Of a DNA stretch of 22,717 nt, positions 1 through 9,876 are shown in pieces. The notes below the pieces were generated by a model. It worked only from the letters and a program-made list of their open reading frames with translations, ran no database searches and was not told the origin of the DNA. This DNA is from Dissophora ornata (taxonomy: Eukaryota > Mortierellomycota > Mortierellomycetes > Mortierellales > Mortierellaceae), in the NCBI GenBank assembly GCA_025201705.1, contig MU616999.1:4942-27658 (forward strand). The letters are read 5' to 3'. Each line of letters starts with the position of its first letter. Position 1 is the first letter of the stretch. The translations under genes were made by a program, and so were the position numbers.

Positions 1-335
1 ATTTCGGTATCTTGGATCAGAAAGCTAGGATACACCAGTCTACAGTGTATTGGCCAATCAGCGCTGTTCACATCCGAGACTGCTTTCGTTCGCAATGAAA
101 AAAAGGGAAAAGCGCGAACTGGACAACGTCCTGGACGTGTGCGGGTTCTCCATTTTCAATCCCCACGCTTCGCATCTCATTCCATTCGCCCATCACTCTT
201 TCCCTCTCCCGTGAAGTCTTGCCAGCATCTGACGCGACTTTTTTCTCGTGTCGCGCTGCTGCTCCCCCAACCAAGCAAACCCCTTACCGCTCATACACAC
301 CTTCGCATACCTCCTTGCACTCGACCATAATCATC
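1..335. promoter_or_regulatory. DDB1 upstream region and 5' leader
   Basis: This stretch holds no convincing gene. At 49-58 there is a palindromic ATTGGCCAAT, which gives a CCAAT box on both strands, the motif bound by the fungal HAP/NF-Y complex. From about 170 onward the plus strand becomes rich in C and T, as in fungal leaders, up to the DDB1 start at 336. Short ORFs here have no ATG in good context or are shadows. The transcription start was not located. Confidence 0.5.
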
Positions 336-3300
336 ATGAATATCGTCTTCACAGCTCGAAAGTCGAGCGCAGTCTTTCAGGCGATCAAAGGCAACTTTAC
401 TGGACCAGATGATCTGAATCTCATTCTTGGGTATGAAGACATGCGTGTTCATTCATTGACGGGAGGAGGTTATTTTAAAAGTGAGCAGACGCAGGATAAA
501 AGAGAGCTGACATTTTTGTTGGAACTTCCAATATTGTCTGTGGTGTCTTTGGCGCATACGCAGCAAGGGGACCCGCATCGAGGTATACCTTATCGGAGAC
601 GATGGCCTCAAGCAGATAAAGGAGTTTGGAATATATGGCGAAATCGCATGTCTGGAGCCATTTCGTCCTGCGGTATGTCATCCCTGCGAACGGAAACAAA
701 CATCTGCCGCCATTTCACGCCTGCGCAGTAGTGAACTAAATGACTGATATTCGATAGGGTCATACAATGGACATGTTGATGGTCACAACGACGCACTACA
801 AAATGCTGACGCTGTCGCTTCGACTGTCCACTACGGATGGGTCGTCCTTTGGGGCAGACGTAACCGCTGGCACTCCACAGTTCAACATCATCTCCGACTC
901 ACTCGTAGAGCTCGAAGATCGCCATGCTCGACCCTCCGAGGCTGGCCAAATCGTGATCATTGACCCAACGTCCTCAGTCGTCTGCTGCCACTTGTTCCAG
1001 GGACTGCTGAAGTGCATCGGCGTCAACCCCAATGTGTCAGCCAAGCTCGGACCAAACGGGCTGCAACAGCACTCGACTCGCAATACGCCGCACACTTCAC
1101 GGTCAGCTCTTAAGGAGATCAAAACCTTTGAGGAGCCCGTCAATATGCCGATTGAAGAAGTCGCGATTATGTCCATGGTTTTTCTTCATGGATGCCAACG
1201 GCCCACTCTTGCGGTCCTCTACCAGGACAAGAAGGAAGTTAGGCATGTCAAGACGTATGAAATTGATTTGAAGACCAACGACAAACCAACAGAGACGGGA
1301 TGGATCCAGAGTGAACTGAGTGGAGCAAGGACCTGTATTGCTGTCCCATCACCTATCGGTAACTGCGCCCATTCTTGCATGATTTGTCGCCGCTTTCGGT
1401 ACATATTCAATTCGACTGGCCCATCTAACGTCAATAGTTGATGTTTATAGGTGGCCTTCTCGTCATCGGAGAGTACTCAATTTCATACTTTAATCCTACA
1501 CAACCCTCTACGGCTCGCTCCATTACGATCAATGCCACGATCATACAGTGTCATAATCGAGTAGATGACCAAGGTGTTCGTTATCTCCTTGGAGATCACA
1601 GGGGCATGCTCTATATTCTGGTTTTGATTTTGAACAATTCACCGGGATCTTCATCTTCACACCCAAACCGACAATTCCAAGTTGTGGATCTCAAACTCGA
1701 GTGCCTGGGAACGACATCAATCCCAGAGGCGATCGTCTATCTCGATAACGATCATGTTTTTGTGGGATCACATTTCGGCGACTCACAGTTAGTTTTGTTG
1801 CACACTGAAGCTGACCAGAACGGCGAATATTTGGAGGTCATGGAGACATTTACAAACATTGCACCTGTCACGGATTTCGATGTTGTTGATCTGGAAGGCC
1901 AAGGACAGGTATGGATCCGCTCTCTTCCCTTGTGCTGCAAACGACCATGGTGTCATCATTTATGACATCTCACCACTACTGTATACTTCGTGCACCTAAA
2001 TTCAACAGGGACAAATTGTGGCGAGCTCAGGTGCCTTCAAGGATGGCTCTCTACGGATTGTTCGAAACGGAGTGGGCATCAATGATCGGGCAGTGTTGGA
2101 GCTTCCAGGGGTCAAAGGTCTATGGTCGTTGAAAGCAAACTTGGAAGCAACGTACGTTAAATCTTTTTTTTTCAGAAAAAAAGAAAAAAAAGAAAAAAAA
2201 GAAAAGAGGATTGAGGTGACTTTTATCGTAACACCTACATTCTCTGTATTTTTAGATCGGAGGATACGCTAGTTATGAGCTTTTTGAATTCTACGCGCGT
2301 AGTTCGCGTTACACCGGACGCAGAAATGGTACAGGAGGAAATGGAAGGATTCCTGAGCGAGTCGCGGACGCTGCTCAGTGGCAATGTCCAGGCCAACCTG
2401 ATCCTCCAAGTCACACCAGAGTCGGTTCGCTTAATTGCACCTCCACAACATATTCAGGCTGGCCTGATCTCCGAGTGGAAGCCTCCGAGTGGACAGCTGA
2501 TCTCGATGGCATCCATGAACGGAACACAGTGCTTAGTAGCCGTGGGTGGCATGACTCTTGTATACTTGGATGTCGGATCGGAGGCTGTCCATGAAGTCCG
2601 GTAAGGGGTTTGTGGTGATTTGTGGTTGCGCTTTTCTTGACGCATGGACTGTTCTGCAAAAGCTAACGCGCTGATTCGCCTGTCTTTGCTACAGTCGTAC
2701 GACTTTTGAGAATGAGATCGCATGTGTTGATGTGACTTCGATCGACCCTGCCAACCCACATGCCTCTCAAGTCTGCGCCGTCGGTCTGTGGACAGATATC
2801 AGGGTTGTTCTGGTTCGCCTTCCGACTATGGAAATCATTGCAAGCCATGGCTTGCCTGGCGAGATACTTCCTCGATCCTTGCTCTTGTCGAGATTTGAAG
2901 GAGTCCCTTATCTCTTGGTTGGATTGGGTAGGATTTTTGTTTGCTTGCACATTCATAAAGAAATAGGAGCTGGGCAACTGTTGCGAGTACTTGAGTGACA
3001 CTCAACATCTCTGGAAACCTTGATTTGTTCCTTATTTCCGTAGGCGATGGCCAGTTATTGACTTTTGCTCTCGATGCGGCCCTGAGCACCCTTCCAATTC
3101 CTAAGCGTATCTCGCTTGGGACTCAGCCGATCATGCTTCGCCAGATTTCATCCAGTCGAGGCGGGACTGGCGGAGCTTCTAGCCACATATTTGCTTGTAG
3201 CGACCGGCCTACAGTGATCTACAGTTCCAACCGCAAGCTCCTGTACTCAAACGTGAATCTGAAGCAGGTTGCAACTGTTGCGTCGTTCAATTGTGAGGCA

Positions 3301-4880
3301 TTCCCGAATGCATTGGCAATTGTAGGATCGGATGACGAGGGTGTTTTGCGAATTGGAAGTATCGATGAATTCCAGGAGCTGCATGTGCAATCATTCCCGA
3401 TCAACGAGAGTCCACGGCGGATAGCCTATTTGGCTTCTAAAAAGTGTTTTGGAGTTCTCTCGATCAGGATTGTGAACGGGCAACCGGAGCCAGTGGCCGG
3501 CACCAGTCTTGTGACCTGCGATGAGGCAGAACTTGGATTTGTGCGGCTCCACGATGACCAGACGTTTGATTGTAAGTGCCGTATGCGCCACAAACCAGGG
3601 TTACTGTCATTACCGGCCACTGTATGCTCTGTCTAACGATTTCTTTTGAACCTGCCACCAGTGCTGCATACGTATGAGCTACAACGAGACGAGGCGCCCC
3701 AATGTATCACGGCTGTTACATTTGCTGGCGATACTACGAGCTATGTCGCAGTTGGGACCGCAGACACTGCTTCCGATGGCCTTCCTACTAAGGGTCGCAT
3801 CTTGATCCTGGAAGTCTTCGAAACAAGCCAGCTCAAATTGGTCTCAGAATTAGAAGTCAAGGGTGGCGTCATGTCGATCAAAGAGTTTCAAGGAAAGCTA
3901 CTCTGTGGTATCAACGAGCGACTATGCCTCTACTCCTGGAAGACCTCGGAAAAGTTGACAGCTGAATCCAACTTGACACTGGAATGCTCGCATCGTGGAT
4001 TCATCTTGATTATATCGCTAGCTATCCATGGCGAGTTTATAGTGGCAGGGGATCTGATAAGGAGTATGACCTTGCTGCGGTACACGGACCAAAAGATCGT
4101 GGAGATTGCAAGGGATGCATGCACGGATATGCTGACAGCCGTGGAGATAATTGACGACGAGACGTTTATTGCTGCTGACAATGCATCGAGCATCTTTACG
4201 CTGGTTAAGAACACGGAGACGACGAGCGAGGATGAGGCCAAGCGTCTGCAGTGGTCTGGGGGATGGCATTTAGGAGACCAAATCAATCGGTTTAAGCATG
4301 GTAAGCTGTATGGATGTGGGATTACACAGTGTCCCAAAGCTGCGTCGCTAACTTCATACGATATATTTGTTTGTATTTTTTAGGGTCTCTGGTAATGACG
4401 AATCAGGAAAGCGATGCACCAGCAGTTCCAAAGCTGCTATTTGCAACTGTCAGCGGAGCCATTGGTGTCGTGGCCACGCTTACGCCGGAGAAGTACGAGT
4501 TACTCCATCATTTGGAGAGCAACATGTCAAAAGTGATCAAGGGTGTCGGCGGTCTCGACCATGCAGAGTAAGTCCTTGCATCATCCCACTTTCGTTGTTT
4601 ATTACTATGTTCAAGAGAACATGCCGAATCTAACTGTTGTACCTTGTGTTTATCGCACATAAACACTACATCTCCCTTGCACAGGTGGAGAAAGTTCCGA
4701 AGCGATGCGAGGACTCTACCCTCAACCAATTTCATCGACGGAGATTTGATTGAAGTGTTCTTGGATTTGAGCCAGGACGAGGTCAACAACGTCCTCGAGG
4801 GCGCCGAGGGTGGAGAGCCCATCAAGGTCTCTGTGGAGGAGATCACCAAGCTAGTCGAGGAGCTTTCAAGACTTCACTGA
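336..4880 (+). CDS. DDB1: DNA damage-binding protein 1 (DDB1), CUL4 ubiquitin ligase adaptor
   Basis: DDB1 is the three-propeller adaptor that links CUL4-ROC1 ubiquitin ligase to substrate receptors in DNA repair and replication control. Eleven exons were read: 336-430, 564-672, 758-1358, 1451-1908, 2009-2151, 2256-2600, 2695-2927, 3044-3571, 3662-4300, 4384-4567 and 4685-4880. All ten introns are GT-AG, and phases agree throughout to give 1176 aa; human DDB1 has 1140. Recognisable blocks in order are [20 protein letters not shown] at the N terminus, [112 protein letters not shown] and the ending LVEELSRLH. They cover propellers A, B and C and the C-terminal helical domain. Several introns carry a CTAAC branch point. 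The start ATG at 336 opens the conserved N-terminal strand. The family call is very secure; single exon edges could move slightly. Confidence 0.96.
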
Positions 4881-4949
4881 GATTTCGAGGAGATTACCCT
4901 CTGCCCGATTGCCCAATTGCCGATAACAAAATCCTTTCCCTGAAGTAGA

Positions 4950-4955
4950 AATAAA
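4950..4955 (+). terminator. Poly(A) signal of DDB1
   Basis: There is an exact AATAAA 70 nt after the DDB1 stop codon on the coding strand. It lies only 11 nt before the opposing signal of the acetyltransferase gene, so the two 3' ends probably overlap. Confidence 0.65.
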
Positions 4956-4966
4956 GAAAATCACAT

Positions 4967-4972
4967 TTTATT
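4967..4972 (-). terminator. Poly(A) signal of the GNAT gene
   Basis: TTTATT on the plus strand reads AATAAA on the minus strand, about 34 nt beyond the stop codon of the acetyltransferase at 5006. The signal after 17558 has the same spacing. Confidence 0.6.
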
Positions 4973-5005
4973 CCAGTCCAATGATGTGCAGTGTACTCAT
5001 CTGTC

Positions 5006-5671
5006 TCAAGAGGCATAATAACGGAAGGCACCGGTGTCCCTGATCTGGAAGCCCAGGGACTCATACAAAGCTCGCGCCTGGATACGATCCGGCTTGCTAG
5101 TAAGATCCACCATGGTGCAACCCCTAATGTCGATAGCCTCTTTGATGGCACGCTTCATCAGGCCTCGGCCGACGCCTCGACCACGGCAATCACTGGCCAC
5201 TACAAGATCTTCGATATGGGCACGTGAGTTCATTAGAAGCTTGAGGGTGATCAGAGTCAAGCAGCCAACGATCTTTGTAATACGTAATGTTATTTTGGGC
5301 ACGACGGCTGGCACGATCTTGTCGTCCACATTAAGGCGAGATTGAGTTGTGGTGGCAACAGTCTCTGTGGCGAGGAACAAGGTGAAGGTGTCGCTTTGCG
5401 CGAGGCAAGCTTCGATTCTTTCAAGATTAGGGCCTGCCGTGCAAGAAGTGGAGAGCTGCGGGAAGAGAACGGATAGAGCTTGAACGACCTGTGCCTTGTC
5501 GATAGGAAGATAAAGTCCCTGAGGTGGGTTGGTGTCGTCGGTGGCGACAAGACGCCAAATCACGATGCATGAGTCGGAATCGGATGAGGAATGGGGGAAG
5601 GAATGAGGAACGAGGGACAGATCTGTACCATCGACGAAGTGAGGATCGACTGCAAAGAAGAAGACGGCCAT
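5006..5671 (-). CDS. GNAT-family N-acetyltransferase
   Basis: This is a single-exon protein of 221 aa, transcribed toward DDB1. The C-terminal half (about residues 150-215) has the GNAT pattern: a beta strand HIEDLVV, then the acetyl-CoA pyrophosphate-binding loop RGRGVGRG (163-170), an amphipathic helix, a hydrophobic strand ending VDLTS, and the signature ALYESLGF (201-208). In the family, these elements bind acetyl-CoA and transfer the acetyl group to an amine. The substrate cannot be read from the sequence. The N-terminal half has no recognised domain and contains a Ser/Asp-rich stretch. The start is the ATG at 5671; the frame stays open further upstream through a poly-proline stretch, but without another ATG. 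The ALYESLGF ending is common to many prokaryotic and eukaryotic GNATs, so this is not clearly the glucosamine-6-phosphate enzyme. The family call is firm and the function open. Confidence 0.87.
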   Translation of the reverse strand: MAVFFFAVDPHFVDGTDLSLVPHSFPHSSSDSDSCIVIWRLVATDDTNPPQGLYLPIDKAQVVQALSVLFPQLSTSCTAGPNLERIEACLAQSDTFTLFLATETVATTTQSRLNVDDKIVPAVVPKITLRITKIVGCLTLITLKLLMNSRAHIEDLVVASDCRGRGVGRGLMKRAIKEAIDIRGCTMVDLTSKPDRIQARALYESLGFQIRDTGAFRYYAS

Positions 5672-6332
5672 TGGTGGTGGTGGTGGCGGCTGTTGGGTCG
5701 TAAACAGAGGGAGGGAAAGGTTGTGTAAAAATAGCAAGAAGGGAGACCTGGATGGGTCATCAATGATCCCAAGGCCGCCACAGGGGTCAGCATCAAAGAA
5801 CGAATATTTTGCTTTTTAAACTTGTTATGGAGTAACCACATTGGAACATGATGTGTTCATTTGCTCATGGGCTGTTTCGTGTACCAAACATATGCCAAGA
5901 CCAGGGACGCTCTGATCCCTCGAGTCGGGTGAGCACGACGCATGGCTGCAAACAAAGGGTTTTACGCCCCTCTTTCTCTCGCTGGGCTTTGTCAGTGATT
6001 CGCCCTGAGCCAGGTTCCCGTCTTGTGGGTTCAGGCATGGAACAAGGGAGGTCGTTGTGTTTGACGTGTGCCAGATTTACCTGTGGTGGAAATATAAACA
6101 TCTGGGTTCTGAACCGCCCTTGCTATCTTGATTGCGTATCTGGATATGCCCTTACTGGGATCATCATATGGACATGGCGATGGGCAGGAATACCTGCGCA
6201 AGGATCGATCGATACGGCCCTTCTATGATCAAGCACTGTTTATTCTCTTTTCTCATTCCTGCTTCTTCCTCCTACCACACTCACAACAGGACAGCAAGGT
6301 AAGGAGAGGAGGGCCACTTTTTTAGCCATTCA

Positions 6333-6349
6333 TTGTGGACGGTCCACAA
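6333..6349. promoter_or_regulatory. Perfect 8-bp palindrome, possible operator
   Basis: TTGTGGAC-G-GTCCACAA has perfect arms around one central base, in the divergent region between the GNAT and Sec2-like genes. The symmetric form suits a dimeric transcription factor; which one is not known. Confidence 0.4.
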
Positions 6350-6708
6350 CGCTCAGAAACGCCAAAACGGTCCGTGTCGCTCGTTGTCCCTGTGGGTGAC
6401 CCCTCCGAGTGTCTCAGTCCAGGCACACTAAACAAGTCCAAACAAATAGCCGCCCAAACACTCCACCATCCAAGCAGATGGCGCCCTGTTCTGGACAGCA
6501 GGTTCCTGGAGCAGGCCATGGACGGACTACCCGCCCATGTCCCCGCCCCGTGCATCACACTCCGCACCCCAGCATTATGTTTCCTGTCGATGTGAGCACG
6601 GCTGACAGGGCGTGCCAGGGTTAATGCAATTAAAATTAGAGTTTCGGTTTCTATCGATTCTCGCTCTGTCTTGTCATCGCATGTCGCTGCTGTCATTGCG
6701 TGCCACGA

Positions 6709-6715
6709 TATAAAA
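6709..6715 (+). promoter_or_regulatory. TATA-like element upstream of the Sec2-like gene
   Basis: TATAAAA is followed about 30 nt later by the start of a long CT-rich stretch that runs toward the Sec2-like coding region. This fits a core promoter and leader. It is inferred from sequence only. Confidence 0.35.
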
Positions 6716-6734
6716 CCAAGGGCACGCTCAGTTG

Positions 6735-7145
6735 ATGGACGGATCAACTCTCATCTTTCCTCTTCTTTCCCCATCTTTTCTCGGCGCTTTCATCTTTTCC
6801 CTCGCTAAACGCCACCGCCACCACCTCCAAGCCATTCGACAAACATCAGGCAAGACTAACCTTCGCTTTCCTCGCCCTCGCCCCGTCCTCCACCCCCTTC
6901 CCCCCGACTTCTTTGCTGTCCACTACTCGCAGCTTACAGCGCGCAGCTCCCTGTCCCCCTTGTCCCCCTCCTGCTTTGTCTGCACTCTCATCCAGCATAG
7001 TGTCTCCGTAGTCAAAAACAGCGCCCAACTGCAAAACAGAAGATTCCTCCGCAACGCTCCCTTTATTATTGCCGGAGGTATGCTGCTCTTTGCTACTGTA
7101 CCCCGCCCAGATTACAATAACAACAATAACAAACAACAGCAATAA
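6735..7145 (+). other. Upstream ORF in the Sec2-like leader
   Basis: An ATG-initiated frame of 136 codons lies wholly within the presumed leader and ends in an Asn/Gln-rich run produced by AAC/CAG repeats. Its composition (Ser, Pro, Leu, Phe from CT-rich DNA) looks like translated leader rather than a protein. If the transcript starts near the TATA element it could limit translation of the main frame. It is not called as a protein gene. Confidence 0.25.
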
Positions 7146-7474
7146 CATCCATACAAGTAGATCGCAATCGTAATCGCAATCGCATTTTCACATCGCCTTC
7201 ATGACATGCCATGCCAAAAGTATGCCCAGCCGTTGAATGGGATCCCTCTCTTTCTCTCTGTCTCTCTTGCTCTCCTCTTTCTCTCTTTCTCTCTCTGTTG
7301 TTTCAACACTCTCTTCCGTTTCTCCTTCCTTTTGGTTTTTTTCCTTCGTCCCCTTTATTAATATCCTTTCTTGTGGCCTCCAGCTATCTATAATTACTAG
7401 CATTAATAACGACACAAGAATTTACGATCTACCCAGCATTGTCGACAACGTCGCACACCAACAGATACGCAAAC

Positions 7475-9583
7475 ATGTCAGTCACCTGCAGCAATTGCGG
7501 GGCTGCTGTGCAGCTCGCATCGAGTCTTAGCCACCAGCAGCTACACCTCCCCAACGACCCTCTAATCCCCTTCGTCAAGGCACAGATCGACGACCTCACC
7601 GCACAGAACTCGAGTCTTGTTGCCGAAAACGACTCGTTGGCCAGCAAACTGGTCGAGTCCACAGAAGGCCGCATGGACCTCGACCAACAGCTCAATATCG
7701 CCCAAATGGATCTCCAAGCTGCCCAGAGTGAGCTCAAAACGCTCAGGGAGAATCAGAAGGAGTATGAGCAACTAATGAGCATGATCTCATCTGGTCAGCT
7801 CATCGAGAAGAAAGACGTCCAACCCGTCTTCGAGAATCTGGCTTACGAATCACAGCGCAGGTCCCAGGTTGAAACCTCAAAAATGAAACTGGAATCGGAG
7901 CTGGAGGATCTCAGCCGGAGTCTATTTGAGGAGGCGAATCGGATGGTCAACGAGGAGCGCCAAGCGAACCATTTGGCAGGAAAGAAGATCGAGAGTCTGG
8001 AGCGCCAACTGGACGAGGTCCTGGACCTATGCAAATCGGAGCGGGACCAACTCGTGGAACTAAAGCTCAGGATGGGCAAGCTCTCCGATGAGAAAGACAC
8101 AGTACAGCGGGAGCGCGATGCCATAGAATTTGCATTTGCACAGTTGCAGCAACAGCATTACCATCACAGTCAACTGCTCAGCTCATCATCGCCCATGCAC
8201 CATCACATGTCAGCCACGGCAGTAGCACGTCGGGGGATGCCCACAACTATCTCGGGATCACCCAGTTTGTCCGCGAGCTCACCTCTAGGTGTAAACATGG
8301 AAGCCACAGGATCCAGGAAACATGTTCAACAGATTCTCCAGTACGATGCGCTCCATCACCGCAGCTCAGCTTCAAGCGTAAGGTCAAAAACGGATTCTTG
8401 CTACTTTTCGGACGAGGACCACCCAGGATCACATCTGCTGAACGACTCGAACGACGACCGGATTCCTAGTCTCGGATTTCATCTCTGGGACCCCTCTTTT
8501 ATCGAGTTCAAGACCTATATGGAGAGCATATTTGGAACGTCAGAAAAGTCCGGAGCAGCTTCAGATTCTATCCACAAGCCTAGTCAACCATCCGTTACAC
8601 CGTCCTTGACTTCTTCGGGTATCGCCTCCATGTATTCTTTCGGCATCATGACGAAGAATAGCGCTGCAGCCACACCAGCAGCTAATGCTATGATTCCTAT
8701 CAACAGCCTGCTATCCAACTGCCGTCTCCTGAAAAAGATGTCGTCTGAAGATGTCGAAGCGACCCTTCGGTTCGAGCCGGGAAATCTATTGTCCTGGGCC
8801 CAACGGAAGCGACTCATGACTGCCGTGACCGAGAACACCCTCGTGGTGGAATCCGTACCTGTGAGTTCCATCCTCAAAGACCAGAGTCACTCGCCTGTGG
8901 CTAGTGTACATCCTCAGGGACAGCATCCGGAAACCCCTACAGCTCAAACGGCGGCTATTGGTAAACCAAGTTGCGCTCTCTGTGGCCATGGTATCACCAC
9001 ACCGCTTTACTACCAGTACCGCCTCACGGACATTGCCAACGAGTCCAGAACAATTTGCCCCTATTGCAGGACGCGCTTGACATCTGTCTGTACTTTCTAC
9101 AGCGTCCTGCGTATGATATCCAAACGCATTATCTCAAGTACGACGACGCCTGAGAAATTGTACCTCGATTTCTTGAGGATCCGCTTGAGTATGTTTTTGG
9201 CCCGTTGCGGCGTTGGTATCATCACCGGAGAAGAGCCCAAGTCGAGGCGGGAAAGCACGCGTGGTCAACTTGCAGCTTCCAGTGCACTTTCTCCTCGTGT
9301 ATCTGATAACCATGGCGCCAGCAACACACTCAGTGCCTCTAGCCCAGTAAGCAAAGTCGCAAATGGCAGCTCTATCAGGAAGCCAGCTCCGGCGGCCATC
9401 ATCACAACAAATATTACTCCTGCGCAGTCAACGTCAATCAGCAGGAGTCCAAAGAGTATCGCCACTCCACGCGAAGCGTTACCAATCAAGGAGGTTGAGG
9501 AAGACATACCGACTGCGACGCAACATCATGACTGTAAAGTCAGCAGCCCAGCCGAACCCTTGGCCAACTCGCATAACATCTAA
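7475..9583 (+). CDS. Sec2/Rabin-like Rab guanine nucleotide exchange factor
   Basis: The protein has 702 aa and no intron. Sec2/Rabin proteins activate Rab8/Sec4-type GTPases on secretory vesicles by a long parallel coiled coil. Residues about 35-225 are heptad-rich coiled coil, and within it SRSLFEEANRMVNEER (147-162) matches the GEF core. Residues 230-330 are Ser-rich and probably disordered. The second conserved region (about 333-580) contains SLGFHLWDPSFIEF and CPYCRTRLTSVCTFYSVLR, the counterpart of the Rabin8 C-terminal region that reads FCRYRITSVCNFFTYIR in animals. Cys500/Cys503 and Cys528/Cys531 form two CxxC pairs that could bind zinc, and a further CxxC pair lies at Cys5/Cys8. The start at 7475 has A at -3; the frame is open 12 codons further upstream, but only from a TTG. 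Family call strong; the exact Rab partner is inferred. Confidence 0.9.
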   Translation: MSVTCSNCGAAVQLASSLSHQQLHLPNDPLIPFVKAQIDDLTAQNSSLVAENDSLASKLVESTEGRMDLDQQLNIAQMDLQAAQSELKTLRENQKEYEQLMSMISSGQLIEKKDVQPVFENLAYESQRRSQVETSKMKLESELEDLSRSLFEEANRMVNEERQANHLAGKKIESLERQLDEVLDLCKSERDQLVELKLRMGKLSDEKDTVQRERDAIEFAFAQLQQQHYHHSQLLSSSSPMHHHMSATAVARRGMPTTISGSPSLSASSPLGVNMEATGSRKHVQQILQYDALHHRSSASSVRSKTDSCYFSDEDHPGSHLLNDSNDDRIPSLGFHLWDPSFIEFKTYMESIFGTSEKSGAASDSIHKPSQPSVTPSLTSSGIASMYSFGIMTKNSAAATPAANAMIPINSLLSNCRLLKKMSSEDVEATLRFEPGNLLSWAQRKRLMTAVTENTLVVESVPVSSILKDQSHSPVASVHPQGQHPETPTAQTAAIGKPSCALCGHGITTPLYYQYRLTDIANESRTICPYCRTRLTSVCTFYSVLRMISKRIISSTTTPEKLYLDFLRIRLSMFLARCGVGIITGEEPKSRRESTRGQLAASSALSPRVSDNHGASNTLSASSPVSKVANGSSIRKPAPAAIITTNITPAQSTSISRSPKSIATPREALPIKEVEEDIPTATQHHDCKVSSPAEPLANSHNI

Positions 9584-9780
9584 ACCAAGTCTCGTTCGCT
9601 ACACTTTGTAATGACATCAAGGTGGCCCTTACGACCGACCCACTGGATATTATATTATACATTAACGTTGTACCATTCCTCACCTGTAAATTATAATTTG
9701 CATGATAACGACGACACAGACACCGCATTCCGCCATTGTATTAAAGATACATGTTGCTCTATGGAACAAAGCGCCTCTAG

Positions 9781-9786
9781 AATAAA
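9781..9786 (+). terminator. Poly(A) signal of the Sec2-like gene
   Basis: This is an exact AATAAA downstream of the stop at 9583 and is the only one in this gap on the plus strand. Confidence 0.55.
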
Positions 9787-9822
9787 ACTATTTTCTTCAT
9801 AAATTCTCGTTACAATTGTTGT

Positions 9823-9846
9823 GTATGCGTATGCGTATGCGTATGT
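9823..9846. repeat. GTATGC hexamer tandem repeat
   Basis: Three perfect copies and one with a final T are followed by GTTTAT variants. It is a short microsatellite in the 3' flank of the MPP alpha gene. Confidence 0.8.
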
Positions 9847-9876
9847 TTATGTTTTTGTTTCCTTTTGATTTGTTGC

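Larger units (their letters stand above)
5672..7474. promoter_or_regulatory. Divergent intergenic region, GNAT promoter and long Sec2 leader
   Basis: No protein gene is supported in these 1.8 kb; the ORFs here are short, lack homology signals and overlap on both strands. Visible elements are an 8-bp palindrome at 6333-6349, a TATA-like TATAAAA at 6709-6715, and then about 730 nt of mostly pyrimidine-rich sequence with AAC/AAT runs (about 7114-7145) and TCTC runs (about 7247-7300) leading to the Sec2-like start. The composition fits a long 5' leader. Several ATGs lie upstream of the main start. An intron in the leader is possible (GTATGC near 7078 to CCAG near 7383), but it is not proven. Confidence 0.4.
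9584..9876. other. Convergent 3' region with hexamer repeat
   Basis: This is the gap between the convergent Sec2-like and MPP alpha genes. An AATAAA at 9781-9786 serves the plus-strand gene, 198 nt after its stop. Four head-to-tail copies of GTATGC (the last ending in T) occupy 9823-9846. There is no gene. Confidence 0.5.

Noticed and set aside
5672..5737. 22-codon N-terminal extension of the acetyltransferase
   Set aside because: It is open but starts at TTG and consists of leader-like sequence and a proline run. The ATG at 5671 is used instead.
5848..6228. 126-codon plus ORF between the GNAT and Sec2-like genes
   Set aside because: It has no recognisable motif, there is an overlapping minus ORF, and no splice or poly(A) support. 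Likely chance.
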